Source of the DNA: CAMYKD01 sp041617155
GTDB taxonomy: Bacteria > Pseudomonadota > Alphaproteobacteria > Kiloniellales > JAKSDN01
Direction: 5' to 3'
NCBI GenBank assembly: GCA_041617155.1
Contig: JBFJPL010000008.1
Location: 1 to 64,000 of the forward strand
DNA: 64,000 nucleotides
Made by a program: the position numbers and the translations under genes. The notes beneath the pieces were generated by a model. The model saw only the letters and a program-made list of their open reading frames with translations, did no database searches and had not been told where the DNA came from. Shown here piece after piece: positions 24,474 to 33,563 of the stretch (its first letter is position 1; each line of letters opens with the position of its first letter).

Positions 24474-25669
24474 GAAACCGACAGAACTTCCGCCGGGTCG
24501 CCCGCCCTGCTCCGGGCTTCGACCAGTTCGAGCGTCCGTCCAAGCCGTTCCTCCAGGGCGAGGCGCGCCGTGGCCACCGGCCCCTGCAACGCAGCGATGA
24601 CCGCCGGCGCGGCCTTGATGGCGAGCCCGGCCCCGGGCCGCGCCGCCGCCTCCCGGCGCGCCGCCCGCAGGGCGTCGAACGCGAGCGTTACCGGGTCCTT
24701 CAGGCGGCCACTGCCATCGATCCCGCAGGCTTCGGTCAAAAGCTCGTGCAGCGCCGGGCGGCCGCGCCGCCGTGTCATCTCGACCAAACCCGATTCGGCC
24801 ATGGGGAAAACCCGGGTCGGCTCCGGATCGCGCTTCAGACCGCCGAGCAGGGCGGTCACGACCCTTTTGCGAAAGCCCGACTCTTCCAAGGTCAGGAAGT
24901 CGATCACGATCAGACCGGAAAGGGCGCGCAGCCGGAGTTGATGTGGGATCTCCGCGGCCGCCTCGAGGTTGACCGCCAAAGCCTGCTGGGACATCGGGCC
25001 ATGACCGCCGCTATTGACGTCGATCGCGGTCAGTGTGGTGACCGGCTCGATCAGCAGAAATCCGCCGGAGGGCAGGGCCACCCGCGGCCGCAGCAAGGTC
25101 TCGATCTCGGCTTCCACACCCTCGCGTTCGAACAGCGGTGCCGGCTCCAGATCGAGCTTCACGCGGCAGGTCCGTTCCTCCACCCGTCCGGTCAGGCGCC
25201 GTTTGGTCTCGGCAAAGGCCACGGGGTCGTCGATCACGATCTCATCGGGCGCCCGGCGAGCGGCCAGCACGCGCTCGATCGGGTCGTCGCCTCGGACCAA
25301 GAGCGCCGGCGGCTTAGCGTCGCGGGCCGCTTGCTCCAGCCCCGGCGGTGGATTGTGGATACGGGCGGTCACACGGACGCCCTTGGGCTCAGCGGCCTCG
25401 CGCAGAACGCGCACGACCACCGCGTCGCCCTCGCTGAGCCGACGCTTCGGCGCTTCGGCAAGCGGCAAAAACCCTGCCCGAGACAGGCCGAGTTCGACGA
25501 ATGCCGCATCGAGCGACTTGTCGACCTTGGCGACGCGGCCATGATAGATGTCGCCGAGCCGCGACGGCCGGTCGTCGCGCTGCACCACCAGATCGGCCAG
25601 CCGGCCATCCTCCATCCAGGCGGCACGGGTCTCGCCGGGGGCCGCCGAGATGAGCAGACGGCGGCTCAC
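24470..25669 (-). CDS. Ribonuclease E/G family protein
   Basis: This endoribonuclease of 399 residues is related to RNase G. The S1-like RNA-binding part includes LGDIYHGRVAKVDKSLDAAF (39-58). The catalytic DNase I-like region has Asp217 in TAIDVNSG and Asp257 in LIVIDFLT, equivalent to the metal-binding aspartates of RNase E. The protein is short: I see no zinc-link CPxC motif and no long C-terminal scaffold. The GTG at 25669 overlaps the maf stop as GTGA, so the longer upstream frame is out-of-frame maf sequence. The gene sits in the usual infA-maf-RNase G-yacG order. Confidence 0.9.
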   Translation of the reverse strand: MSRRLLISAAPGETRAAWMEDGRLADLVVQRDDRPSRLGDIYHGRVAKVDKSLDAAFVELGLSRAGFLPLAEAPKRRLSEGDAVVVRVLREAAEPKGVRVTARIHNPPPGLEQAARDAKPPALLVRGDDPIERVLAARRAPDEIVIDDPVAFAETKRRLTGRVEERTCRVKLDLEPAPLFEREGVEAEIETLLRPRVALPSGGFLLIEPVTTLTAIDVNSGGHGPMSQQALAVNLEAAAEIPHQLRLRALSGLIVIDFLTLEESGFRKRVVTALLGGLKRDPEPTRVFPMAESGLVEMTRRRGRPALHELLTEACGIDGSGRLKDPVTLAFDALRAARREAAARPGAGLAIKAAPAVIAALQGPVATARLALEERLGRTLELVEARSRAGDPAEVLSVS

Positions 25670-26295
25670 GCCCGGTAGCCGAGGCCGCTCAGCAGGGCCG
25701 CGGTTTCGGCCAGCGGCAGGCCGACCACGTTGCTGTAGGACCCGTTGATGGCGGGAATGAAGGCGGCGGCACGGCCTTGAATAGCGTAGCCGCCTGCCTT
25801 GCCGTGCCATTCGCCGCTGGCCAGATAGACCTTAATTTCCGATCCCGTGAGTGGCTTTACCTTGACCACGGTGGTCACCAGCCGCCGCGCAACACGGCCG
25901 CCGGGGGCATGGACCGCGACCGCGCCAAGGACTCGGTGACGCCGGCCGGAAAGCAGTTCGAGACAGCGCCGGGCGGTGGCTTCGTCCTCGGCCTTGGGCA
26001 GAATCCGCCGGCCCAGCGCGACCACCGTGTCGGCCGCCAGAACGAAGGCGCCCGCGTGCCGGACCGCTACCGCCTCGGCCTTGGCTTGGGCCAGGCGTTC
26101 GGCGTGATCGCGCGGCAGCTCGCCCGCAAGCGGCGTCTCGTCGATCTCCGCCGGATCGATCGCGGCAGGTTCAATGCCGATCTGGCGCAACAGATCGCGC
26201 CGACGCGGCGAGGCCGAGGCCAGGACCAGCATACCAACGGTCAGCGGCGCCCCAGTGGGAGAGGTTCGCGACGGCGCGCTGGATCCGGCGCCCAT
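25666..26295 (-). CDS. maf: Maf-like nucleotide pyrophosphatase
   Basis: Maf proteins hydrolyse non-canonical or canonical nucleoside triphosphates and are linked to septum control and housecleaning. The family N-terminus is seen in LVLASASPRRRDLLRQIGI, followed by EIDETP, ADTVV with the catalytic Asp, and GKAGGYAIQG. At 209 residues with an unusual 21-residue N-terminal extension, the start could instead be the ATG at 26232, directly before LVLASASP. It lies 14 bp after infA and overlaps the RNase E/G start. Confidence 0.95.
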   Translation of the reverse strand: MGAGSSAPSRTSPTGAPLTVGMLVLASASPRRRDLLRQIGIEPAAIDPAEIDETPLAGELPRDHAERLAQAKAEAVAVRHAGAFVLAADTVVALGRRILPKAEDEATARRCLELLSGRRHRVLGAVAVHAPGGRVARRLVTTVVKVKPLTGSEIKVYLASGEWHGKAGGYAIQGRAAAFIPAINGSYSNVVGLPLAETAALLSGLGYRA

Positions 26296-26309
26296 CGCCG
26301 ATCGTCCGA

Positions 26310-26528
26310 CTACTTAAAACGAAAGGTGATGCGACCCTTGGTGAGATCGTAGGGTGTCATCTCGACGTTCACGCGGTCGCCTGCGAGAACGCGGATGCGA
26401 TTCTTGCGCATCTTGCCGGAAGTGTGAGCCAGAACTTCGTGGTCGTTATCGAGCTTCACGCGGAACATCGCGTTCGGCAAAAGCTCGACCACGGTACCTT
26501 GAAACTCAAGCAAGTCTTCTTTCGCCAT
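26310..26528 (-). CDS. infA: Translation initiation factor IF-1
   Basis: This 72-residue OB-fold protein starts MAKEDLLEFQGTVVELLPNA and contains the conserved FRVKLDNDHEVLAHTSGKMR and LTKGRITFRFK ends. It binds the ribosomal A site during initiation. Length and sequence match bacterial IF-1 throughout. The 140-bp spacer behind it, towards the phosphatase gene, may hold a promoter. Confidence 0.98.
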   Translation of the reverse strand: MAKEDLLEFQGTVVELLPNAMFRVKLDNDHEVLAHTSGKMRKNRIRVLAGDRVNVEMTPYDLTKGRITFRFK

Positions 26529-26668
26529 GCCCTCTGCTTTGCTAGGTCAGCCCAAATTGGCGCGTAAAACCCCGTTTCGGTGCCGGTCCGGCACCGAGCG
26601 CGGCGGATAATACATAAAACCACAAGGGGAAACAAACCTTACGCCGACAAGCGGTTGCCCAAACCGGT

Positions 26669-27112
26669 CTACAAGTTGGGTTTGAGGTCGAGCGCGAAAC
26701 GCCGCTCGATGCGCTTTTTCAGCTGGTCGCGCACCTGACGGTAGGACTCGACGCGCATGGCCCGATTGCCTTCGACCAGGGAGGGATCGAGCGTGTTCCA
26801 AAACTCGACCTCGCACGCCATGGTCCGGGTCAGTTCGACGGCTTTGTGTTGCGCTTCGGGCGATAGCGAAATAATCAGATCGTAGGAGGTGTCTTCCAGG
26901 TCGTCGAAAGACTTGGGGCGGTGTTTCGACATGTCGATGCCGATCTCGTCCATCACCTCGACCACGAAAGGGTCGACCTCGAGCGGCCGTACGCCGGCCG
27001 AATCAACGTAGACCTTGTGTCCCAACAAGTGCTTCAGGAGGCCTTCGGCCATCGGCGAACGAACCGAGTTTCGAGTGCAACTGAACAGAACGGCTCCGGG
27101 CAGCTCCGCCAT
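26669..27112 (-). CDS. Low molecular weight phosphotyrosine phosphatase-like protein
   Basis: This 147-residue protein has the C-x5-R-S active-site loop SCTRNSVRS with Cys12 and Arg18, then the family SAGVRP and DEIGIDMSKHRPKSF regions. The usual DP-containing acid motif appears as TLDPSLVEG. Such proteins act as tyrosine phosphatases or arsenate reductases; the sequence does not tell which. It starts 5 bp after the UPF0262 gene, an arrangement conserved in many alphaproteobacteria. Confidence 0.9.
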   Translation of the reverse strand: MAELPGAVLFSCTRNSVRSPMAEGLLKHLLGHKVYVDSAGVRPLEVDPFVVEVMDEIGIDMSKHRPKSFDDLEDTSYDLIISLSPEAQHKAVELTRTMACEVEFWNTLDPSLVEGNRAMRVESYRQVRDQLKKRIERRFALDLKPNL

Positions 27113-27117
27113 TCAGC

Positions 27118-27606
27118 CTAGCCCCGTATATGCAAAACGCAGATCAGCGTGAACAGGCGCCGCGCCGTATCGAAATCGATCTCGATCTTACCGTCGAGGC
27201 GCTCGCGCAGCAGTTCCGAACCTTCGTTGTGCAGACCGCGCCGTCCCATGTCGATCGCCTCGATGCGCGACGGGCTGGCGGTCTTGATCGCCTGAAAATA
27301 GCTTTCGCAGACGGTGAAATAGTCCTTGATCAGGCGGCGAAAGGGCGACAAAGGCAGGCCAACCTTGGTGAGGGGCCGCTCCGCCTGGTCGCGAATGTCG
27401 AATTGAAGGCGGTTTTCCTCGATCGCCAAATGGAGGTTAAAAGGCCCCTGGTCGATGCCGGCCGGCGCGAAGTAGTTGCCCTCGAGCAGGTCGTAGATCG
27501 CCACCGCCCGCTCGTGTTCGACCTCCGAGCTGCGCCGAACGACGCTCTGTTCGTCCAACGCTATGTTGACCAGACGTCGCTTCTCGTCGGTGGTTTGATC
27601 GTCCAT
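27118..27606 (-). CDS. UPF0262 family protein
   Basis: This 162-residue uncharacterised protein is recognised as UPF0262 from stretches such as ERAVAIYDLLEGNYFAPAG and LPLSPFRRLIKDYFTVCESY. The family is largely restricted to alphaproteobacteria and normally sits between hisD and a low-MW phosphatase gene, as it does here. It is soluble, with no signal peptide or membrane segment. No biochemical role is known to me. Confidence 0.93.
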   Translation of the reverse strand: MDDQTTDEKRRLVNIALDEQSVVRRSSEVEHERAVAIYDLLEGNYFAPAGIDQGPFNLHLAIEENRLQFDIRDQAERPLTKVGLPLSPFRRLIKDYFTVCESYFQAIKTASPSRIEAIDMGRRGLHNEGSELLRERLDGKIEIDFDTARRLFTLICVLHIRG

Positions 27607-27635
27607 TGCCGCTCGGCCGCTCCACGCTCGGGCGT

Positions 27636-28940
27636 TCAGCCGTTGTCGAATCGGTTCAGGCGAATTTGAACCGAGAGCGCGTGGGCGTCGAGTCCTTCGG
27701 CCTGCGCGAGGGTGATCGCCGCCGGACCGATCGCGGCGAGGCCATCGGCTTCACAGGCGATCAACGACGAACGTTTCATGAAGTCGATGACCGACAGGCC
27801 CGATGCGAAGCGAGCGCTGCGCGCCGTCGGCAGGACGTGGTTCGGGCCGGCAACATAGTCGCCGATGACCTCGGGCGTATAGCGGCCGAGGAAAATGGCG
27901 CCGGCGTTGCGAATGCCGGCGACCATGGCATCCGGGTCATCGACCGCGAGTTCGAGATGCTCCGGCGCCACACGGTCGACCAGCGCCGCGGCGGCGGCCA
28001 GATCGGGCACCAGGATGATCGCACCATGGGTCTCCCAGCTGGCCCTGGCGATCTCGGCGCGCGGCAGCCTGGCCAAGTGGCTTTCGACCGCCGCCGTCAC
28101 GGCATCGGCGAAGCCGGCGTCATCGGTAATCAGGATCGACTGGGCGGCGGTGTCGTGTTCGGCCTGGGCCAGCAGGTCGGCGGCGATCCAGGCCGGGTCG
28201 TTGGCCCGGTCCGCCACCACCAAGATCTCCGACGGTCCGGCGATCATATCGATGCCCACCGTGCCGAAGACCTGACGCTTGGCGGCCGCGACATAGGCGT
28301 TGCCCGGGCCGGCCACGATATCGACCGGGGCTATGGTCGCCGTGCCATAGGCCAGCGCGGCGATCGCCTGGGCTCCTCCAACCCGATAGATCTCGTGCAC
28401 CCCGGCACGTTTGGCCGCCGCCAGTACCAGCGGGTTGAGCGCCCCCTCGGGCGCCGGCACCACCATGACGACGCGAGGCACGCCCGCCACGCGCGCCGGC
28501 AGCGCGTTCATCAGCACCGAGGAGGGGTAGGCCGCGGTGCCGCCGGGCACGTAAAGCCCGGCCGAGGCCACAGCGGTCCAGCGGTGGCCCAAACGAATCC
28601 CCAGTGGGTCGCGGTAGTCCAGATCCTCAGGCTTCTGCCGACGGTGGAACGCTTCGATCCGCTCCGCCGCCAGCTCGAGGGCGGCCAGCGCGTCGTCGGA
28701 GCAGGCCGCCTCCGCGGCCGCCAGATCGTCGTCGCTCACCTTGAGGGTCGCCGGTGTCAGGCGCAGCCGGTCGAAACGCTCGGTAAGCTCAATCAGCGCC
28801 GCATCGCCGCGGGCCTTAACTTCCGCCAGGATCGCCGCAACCGCACGGCCCACGTCCTCGCCGGTTTCACGCTTGGCCGCCAAAAGGCGCACGAACTCGG
28901 CCTCGAACCCAGGTTGGCCGGCATCAAGTCTCAGCGGCAT
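27636..28940 (-). CDS. hisD: Histidinol dehydrogenase
   Basis: HisD carries out the last two oxidation steps of histidine biosynthesis, from L-histidinol to L-histidine, with NAD and a catalytic zinc. The 434-residue length is normal. Family blocks seen are PGGTAAYPSSVLMNALPARV, GGAQAIAALAYGT, IAGPSEILVVAD, AQAEHDTAAQ and VAPEHLELAV, the last carrying an active-site Glu/His. It overlaps hisG by 17 bp, so both are made from the same transcript. Confidence 0.97.
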   Translation of the reverse strand: MPLRLDAGQPGFEAEFVRLLAAKRETGEDVGRAVAAILAEVKARGDAALIELTERFDRLRLTPATLKVSDDDLAAAEAACSDDALAALELAAERIEAFHRRQKPEDLDYRDPLGIRLGHRWTAVASAGLYVPGGTAAYPSSVLMNALPARVAGVPRVVMVVPAPEGALNPLVLAAAKRAGVHEIYRVGGAQAIAALAYGTATIAPVDIVAGPGNAYVAAAKRQVFGTVGIDMIAGPSEILVVADRANDPAWIAADLLAQAEHDTAAQSILITDDAGFADAVTAAVESHLARLPRAEIARASWETHGAIILVPDLAAAAALVDRVAPEHLELAVDDPDAMVAGIRNAGAIFLGRYTPEVIGDYVAGPNHVLPTARSARFASGLSVIDFMKRSSLIACEADGLAAIGPAAITLAQAEGLDAHALSVQIRLNRFDNG

Positions 28941-29607
28941 CGGCGGCCTCCCGAAAACGTTCGATCCAATGGCTGATCCGGTCCGGCCGGGTCTTGAGCG
29001 CGGCCCGGTTGACGATCAGGCGCGAACTCACCTCGGCGATCTGCTCGATCTCGACCAGGTCGTTGGCCGCCAGGGTGGCGCCACTCGAAACCAGATCGAC
29101 GATACGCCCACACAGCCCCAGACCCGGCGCCAGTTCCATCGCGCCGCTCAACTTGATGCACTCGGCCTGGACGCCGCGCCGCGCGAAGTGGCGACGGGTG
29201 ATTTCCGGATATTTGGTGGCAATTCGGATATGGCTCCAACGGCTCGGGTCGTCGCGCGCCACCATGGCTTCGGGCTCCGCGACCGAAAGACGGCAACGGC
29301 CGATCTTGAGATCAACCGGCGCGTAGAGCTCCGGATAATCGAACTCCATCAGGATATCGTTGCCGGCGACACCAAGCTGCGCGGCTCCGAAGGCAACAAA
29401 AGTCGCGACATCGAAGCTTCGAACCCGGATGATCGAGAGCTCCGGATGGTTGGTCGCAAAACGCAGTTGGCGCGCCTCGTCATCGCCGAATGCGGCCTCG
29501 GGCCGGATACCCGCCTGCTCGAGCAACGGCATCAGCTCGGTCAGGATCCGACCTTTCGGCACGGCCAGCACCAGAGGATCGCGGGCAGGAGATGAATTGG
29601 CGGCCAA
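28924..29607 (-). CDS. hisG: ATP phosphoribosyltransferase, short form
   Basis: HisG catalyses the first step of histidine biosynthesis, joining ATP and PRPP. The sequence starts with LVLAVPKGRILTELMPLLEQ and contains AFGAAQLGVAGNDILME and GLCGRIVDLVSSGATL, the PRPP-binding loop. At 227 residues it is the short form that lacks the regulatory C-terminal domain. Such enzymes need HisZ as a partner, and no hisZ is in the window. Confidence 0.96.
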   Translation of the reverse strand: MAANSSPARDPLVLAVPKGRILTELMPLLEQAGIRPEAAFGDDEARQLRFATNHPELSIIRVRSFDVATFVAFGAAQLGVAGNDILMEFDYPELYAPVDLKIGRCRLSVAEPEAMVARDDPSRWSHIRIATKYPEITRRHFARRGVQAECIKLSGAMELAPGLGLCGRIVDLVSSGATLAANDLVEIEQIAEVSSRLIVNRAALKTRPDRISHWIERFREAADAAET

Positions 29608-29643
29608 GGGAACGACTCTCCGATTTCGGCGGGCGGGACGTGG

Positions 29644-30171
29644 CTAGCCACGGTGGCCAGCCGTATCCTTTCGACCCTGCTCGGGCTCGTCGTGCGACGG
29701 GTGCCAGCGTGTCGGCCAGGGCTCGCCCAGATCCTCCAGGTGACAGGCAATGGCATCGACCTCGAGACGGATCGCCGCGCCGCCCGAGAACAGCAAAGTA
29801 ATCGCGCCGCTCTCGGCATGAAGCGTCAGCAGATTCAGTATCTGGTCCTTGTTGGCGAACTCCGGCCCACGGAATCGAACGGCGCGGACGCGATCAAAAC
29901 AGACACCACAATTCACCCTTTCGAAGGCCGGCGCCAGTGAATCGTCCTCGAAGCGGGCATCGCCCTCGGGCTTGTCCTCGGCGCTTGCCGGCGCCTGGCC
30001 GCGGTCGATGCTCTCCCACCGGAACCGATTGGCGACCATGACGAAGCGCTTCTCGCGTTGCAGGTAGGCCACGTCGAGCAGGGGCACCAGGGCGTCCTGA
30101 AGCCAAGCGGCAATCACCTCGAGATCCTCGGAATCACGAGCCCTCAGCTTGACCGGTGTTGAAGACGCCAT
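29644..30171 (-). CDS. DUF2948 family protein
   Basis: This 175-residue soluble protein has the family-typical LRARDSEDLEVIAAWLQDALVP start, then AYLQREKRFVMVANRFRWE and LLTLHAESGAITLLFSGGAAIRL. It lies between murA and hisG on the same strand, a neighbourhood found in many alphaproteobacteria. The role is unknown. The C-terminus HLEDLGEPWPTRWHPSHD is conserved in relatives as far as I recall. Confidence 0.88.
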   Translation of the reverse strand: MASSTPVKLRARDSEDLEVIAAWLQDALVPLLDVAYLQREKRFVMVANRFRWESIDRGQAPASAEDKPEGDARFEDDSLAPAFERVNCGVCFDRVRAVRFRGPEFANKDQILNLLTLHAESGAITLLFSGGAAIRLEVDAIACHLEDLGEPWPTRWHPSHDEPEQGRKDTAGHRG

Positions 30172-30180
30172 GATCGCGAT

Positions 30181-31467
<1,287 letters not shown>

Positions 31468-31588
31468 CTATGCTTTCCCAATGTCCGCACGGCGCAAAAC
31501 CCACGTGGTGTCGATGCGGGCGGGCGCGAGGCGGTTCTACTGTATCGGGCCCCAGGTCTCAAGACTTGGGGTCGCAAGTGCTTGAGGT

Positions 31589-31768
31589 TCAAGCCTTGCC
31601 GCCCTCGGGTTCCTCCGGCCCACGCCCGCGAGCCGCCCGCTCACGGGTCTGGGTTTTGCGCTTGCGCAAGTTGTCGCGCAGCGCCCGGGCCAGGCGCGCA
31701 TCCCGCTCTTTGCGGGACTGTCTGCCGCGGTCGGAAAGGCCCGGCGATTTTGGCGGCTGCTTGGTCAT
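31589..31768 (-). CDS. Small basic hypothetical protein
   Basis: This 59-residue, very basic protein reads MTKQPPKSPGLSDRGRQSRK, continues through KERDARLARALRDNLRKRKTQ and has a disordered Gly/Glu tail. Short basic proteins of this appearance are frequent upstream of murA in alphaproteobacteria. The start at 31768 is preferred over 31804 because the extra 12 residues look unrelated. It could bind RNA or ribosomes, but that is guesswork. Confidence 0.6.
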   Translation of the reverse strand: MTKQPPKSPGLSDRGRQSRKERDARLARALRDNLRKRKTQTRERAARGRGPEEPEGGKA

Positions 31769-31900
31769 CGACCGCAGACTGCGGTCCGATTGGGGCAAGG
31801 TCAAGGCGCCCGCGGTTCATTGTCAATGGGCGAGCAGGACAAGGCGCTTGCCTTCGGCCGGGGCCAATGGCATCTTGCCGCCCGATTCCATGACCCTGGC

Positions 31901-31975
31901 GCCGCCGTAGCTCAGGGGTAGAGCACACCCTTGGTAAGGGTGGGGTCGTGTGTTCAATTCACACCGGCGGCACCA
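31901..31975 (+). tRNA. tRNA-Thr (GGT)
   Basis: The 75-nt cloverleaf starts with the GCCGCCG acceptor strand. It has D-arm AGCTCAGGGGTAGAGC, anticodon stem CACCC/GGGTG around TTGGTAA with anticodon GGT, T-arm GTGTGTTCAATTCACAC, CGGCGGC, discriminator A and an encoded CCA. A short T-run follows at once. It decodes ACC and ACU threonine codons. Confidence 0.97.
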
Positions 31976-32018
31976 CTTTTTCGCGCTTCAATGACCGGAC
32001 CGCAGCTTGGGCCACGGC

Positions 32019-32234
32019 TCAACGGCCGACCGGGCCATGGGAGCGGATCTGATACTGCCAAGCCCGAAAATCTTCGTCTTCGTTGCGCTGGCGTTGAACA
32101 CAGCTGTCGAAATCGACGGTTCCCCGCTCGAATCCGCTGGACTCGCAAAACCCTTCGGCCGATCGGGGCCAGAAGCCCTGACAACCGAGCAACAGGCAAA
32201 ACAGCAAGCTGGCGCAAAAGGCCTTTATCGGCAT
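32019..32234 (-). CDS. Small predicted lipoprotein
   Basis: This 71-residue protein starts MPIKAFCASLLFCLLLGCQG, a signal peptide with lipobox LLLGC, so it is probably anchored by an acylated Cys18. The mature part has two further cysteines in GFCESSGF and DFDSCVQRQR, which may form a disulphide, and it is acidic. Similar short two-cysteine lipoproteins are common hypotheticals in alphaproteobacteria. It is convergent with the tRNA-Thr gene. Confidence 0.6.
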   Translation of the reverse strand: MPIKAFCASLLFCLLLGCQGFWPRSAEGFCESSGFERGTVDFDSCVQRQRNEDEDFRAWQYQIRSHGPVGR

Positions 32235-32551
32235 GGCTAGAAAAATTCCTTGGTACGGCGTGGTAGAGACCGAGCGTCAAGATAGCCCGGGATTCGCGCT
32301 CGGCAAGTGGTGAGACAACTCAACCATCCCAGATTGATGACCACTGAGCCGGATCGACCGCGGCGTAGCATTCAAGCCGCGAAATGTGGTGCCCGTGGAG
32401 GGCTTCAGCGTAACTCTTTCTTAATTTGGCGAACACAAGGATGGGCCGGTGGCCGGAAATCCAGGCGCTAGTGCACGAACCCGCATGTCCGCCGACAGGC
32501 CGGTCACCGGAGGGACAGCCTCACCCTAGTCTTATTGCACGGGAAATTGAA
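32235..32551. other. Intergenic region upstream of the DUF4399 pair
   Basis: No gene is supported in these 317 bp. The open frame that runs into the DUF4399 gene from 32426 lacks a signal peptide at its own start and is probably fortuitous. I see no clear promoter or hairpin. Confidence 0.45.
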
Positions 32552-33022
32552 ATGCCACGATTGTCAAGTTGCCTAGCGGCTGCCTTTGCAGCGGCCGCGC
32601 TCGCCGCCGGGCCGGCGGTTGCCGGCAATACGCCCGCCCCGGAAAACGCTCAGGTCTATATCATCTGGCCGAAGGACGGCCGGGTTGTACCGGGTGGCAA
32701 GTTCTGGCTGCGCATGGGTGCGAAAAACATCGGCATCGCACCGGCCGGTGTGAAGAAAAAGAATACCGGTCACCACCACGTGATCGTCGATGCCGAGTTG
32801 CCGCCGTTCGACGAAGAGATCCCGTCGAACAAGAATTACCGGCACTTCGGCGGCGGCCAAACGGAAGCCCGAATCGAGCTGCCGCCCGGACGCCACACCA
32901 TCCAGGTTCTGATGGGCGATCACGAGCACATCCCACACAACCCACCGCTCTATTCGGAGAAGATCACGGTCATCGTGCCACCGCAGACGTCCGAGGCCGG
33001 TAGCACCGGCACGGCACAGTAA
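32552..33022 (+). CDS. DUF4399 protein, secreted (first of a tandem pair)
   Basis: This 156-residue protein has a signal peptide (1-24, cleaved after AVAG) and a single DUF4399 domain. The domain reads VYIIWPKDGRVVPGGKFWLR, then NTGHHHVIVDAELPPFDEEI, and ends GDHEHIPHNPPLYSEKITV. The many histidines (HHH and DHEHIPH) suggest metal binding in the periplasm, but this is not established. It is followed 14 bp later by a shorter paralogue with the same domain. Confidence 0.87.
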   Translation: MPRLSSCLAAAFAAAALAAGPAVAGNTPAPENAQVYIIWPKDGRVVPGGKFWLRMGAKNIGIAPAGVKKKNTGHHHVIVDAELPPFDEEIPSNKNYRHFGGGQTEARIELPPGRHTIQVLMGDHEHIPHNPPLYSEKITVIVPPQTSEAGSTGTAQ

Positions 33023-33036
33023 TCGGAGCCGTCCAG

Positions 33037-33459
33037 ATGAACAGACTGTTTACCGGGGCCCTTGTTGCCCTTTGCTTCATCGCCCAGTCGGCCGCCGCCG
33101 GCGAAACCCCCCGTCCTCGGAACGCCTATCTCTATATCGGCTGGCCACAGGACGGCACGGTGATAACGGAGGATGAGTTCCGTGTCTGGTTCGGGTTACG
33201 GAACATGGGCATCGCGCCGGCCGGCGTACGCAAGCCCAACACCGGCCATCACCACCTGCTGATCGACACGGATATTCCCCCGCTCGACGATGAAATCCCG
33301 AACGACAAGAACCACCGCCACTTTGGGGCCGGTCAGAGCGAAATGATGCTGAATCTGCCGCCGGGGCGCCATACGCTTCAGCTGATCATGGCCGACCACG
33401 AGCATATTCCACACAACCCGCCGCTGGTGTCGCAAAAAGTCACCGTCACGGTTAAATAG
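33037..33459 (+). CDS. DUF4399 protein, secreted (second of a tandem pair)
   Basis: This 140-residue paralogue of the preceding gene has signal peptide MNRLFTGALVALCFIAQSAA and the same layout: AYLYIGWPQDGTVITEDEF, NTGHHHLLIDTDIPPLDDEI and ADHEHIPHNPPLVSQKVTV. All histidines of the first copy's two clusters are kept, which argues for a functional role. The two genes form a short operon that ends at a strong terminator. The pair probably arose by local duplication. Confidence 0.87.
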   Translation: MNRLFTGALVALCFIAQSAAAGETPRPRNAYLYIGWPQDGTVITEDEFRVWFGLRNMGIAPAGVRKPNTGHHHLLIDTDIPPLDDEIPNDKNHRHFGAGQSEMMLNLPPGRHTLQLIMADHEHIPHNPPLVSQKVTVTVK

Positions 33460-33481
33460 CCTGCGGTCATAGGACGCGATT

Positions 33482-33515
33482 GGCGGCGCGCCCCAAGAGG
33501 CGCGCCGCCTTTTTT
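33482..33515. terminator. Strong intrinsic terminator
   Basis: GGCGGCGCGCC and GGCGCGCCGCC form a perfect 11-bp stem with a 6-nt loop, followed by six T residues on the plus strand. It ends the DUF4399 operon and lies between convergent genes. It lacks a matching T-run for the minus strand. Confidence 0.9.
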
Positions 33516-33563
33516 CGGCTGGCCGATTGCCGGTCGTCTCCGGTCCGACCAGCGCCAGCAGTG

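Noticed and set aside
25670..25810. N-terminal extension of RNase E/G to 25810
   Set aside because: The extra 47 residues are out-of-frame maf sequence. The GTGA overlap at 25666-25669 gives a normal start.
27606..28976. 456-residue plus-strand frame opposite hisD
   Set aside because: HisD on the minus strand is complete and convincing; the plus frame is rich in Arg, Gly and His without domain features.
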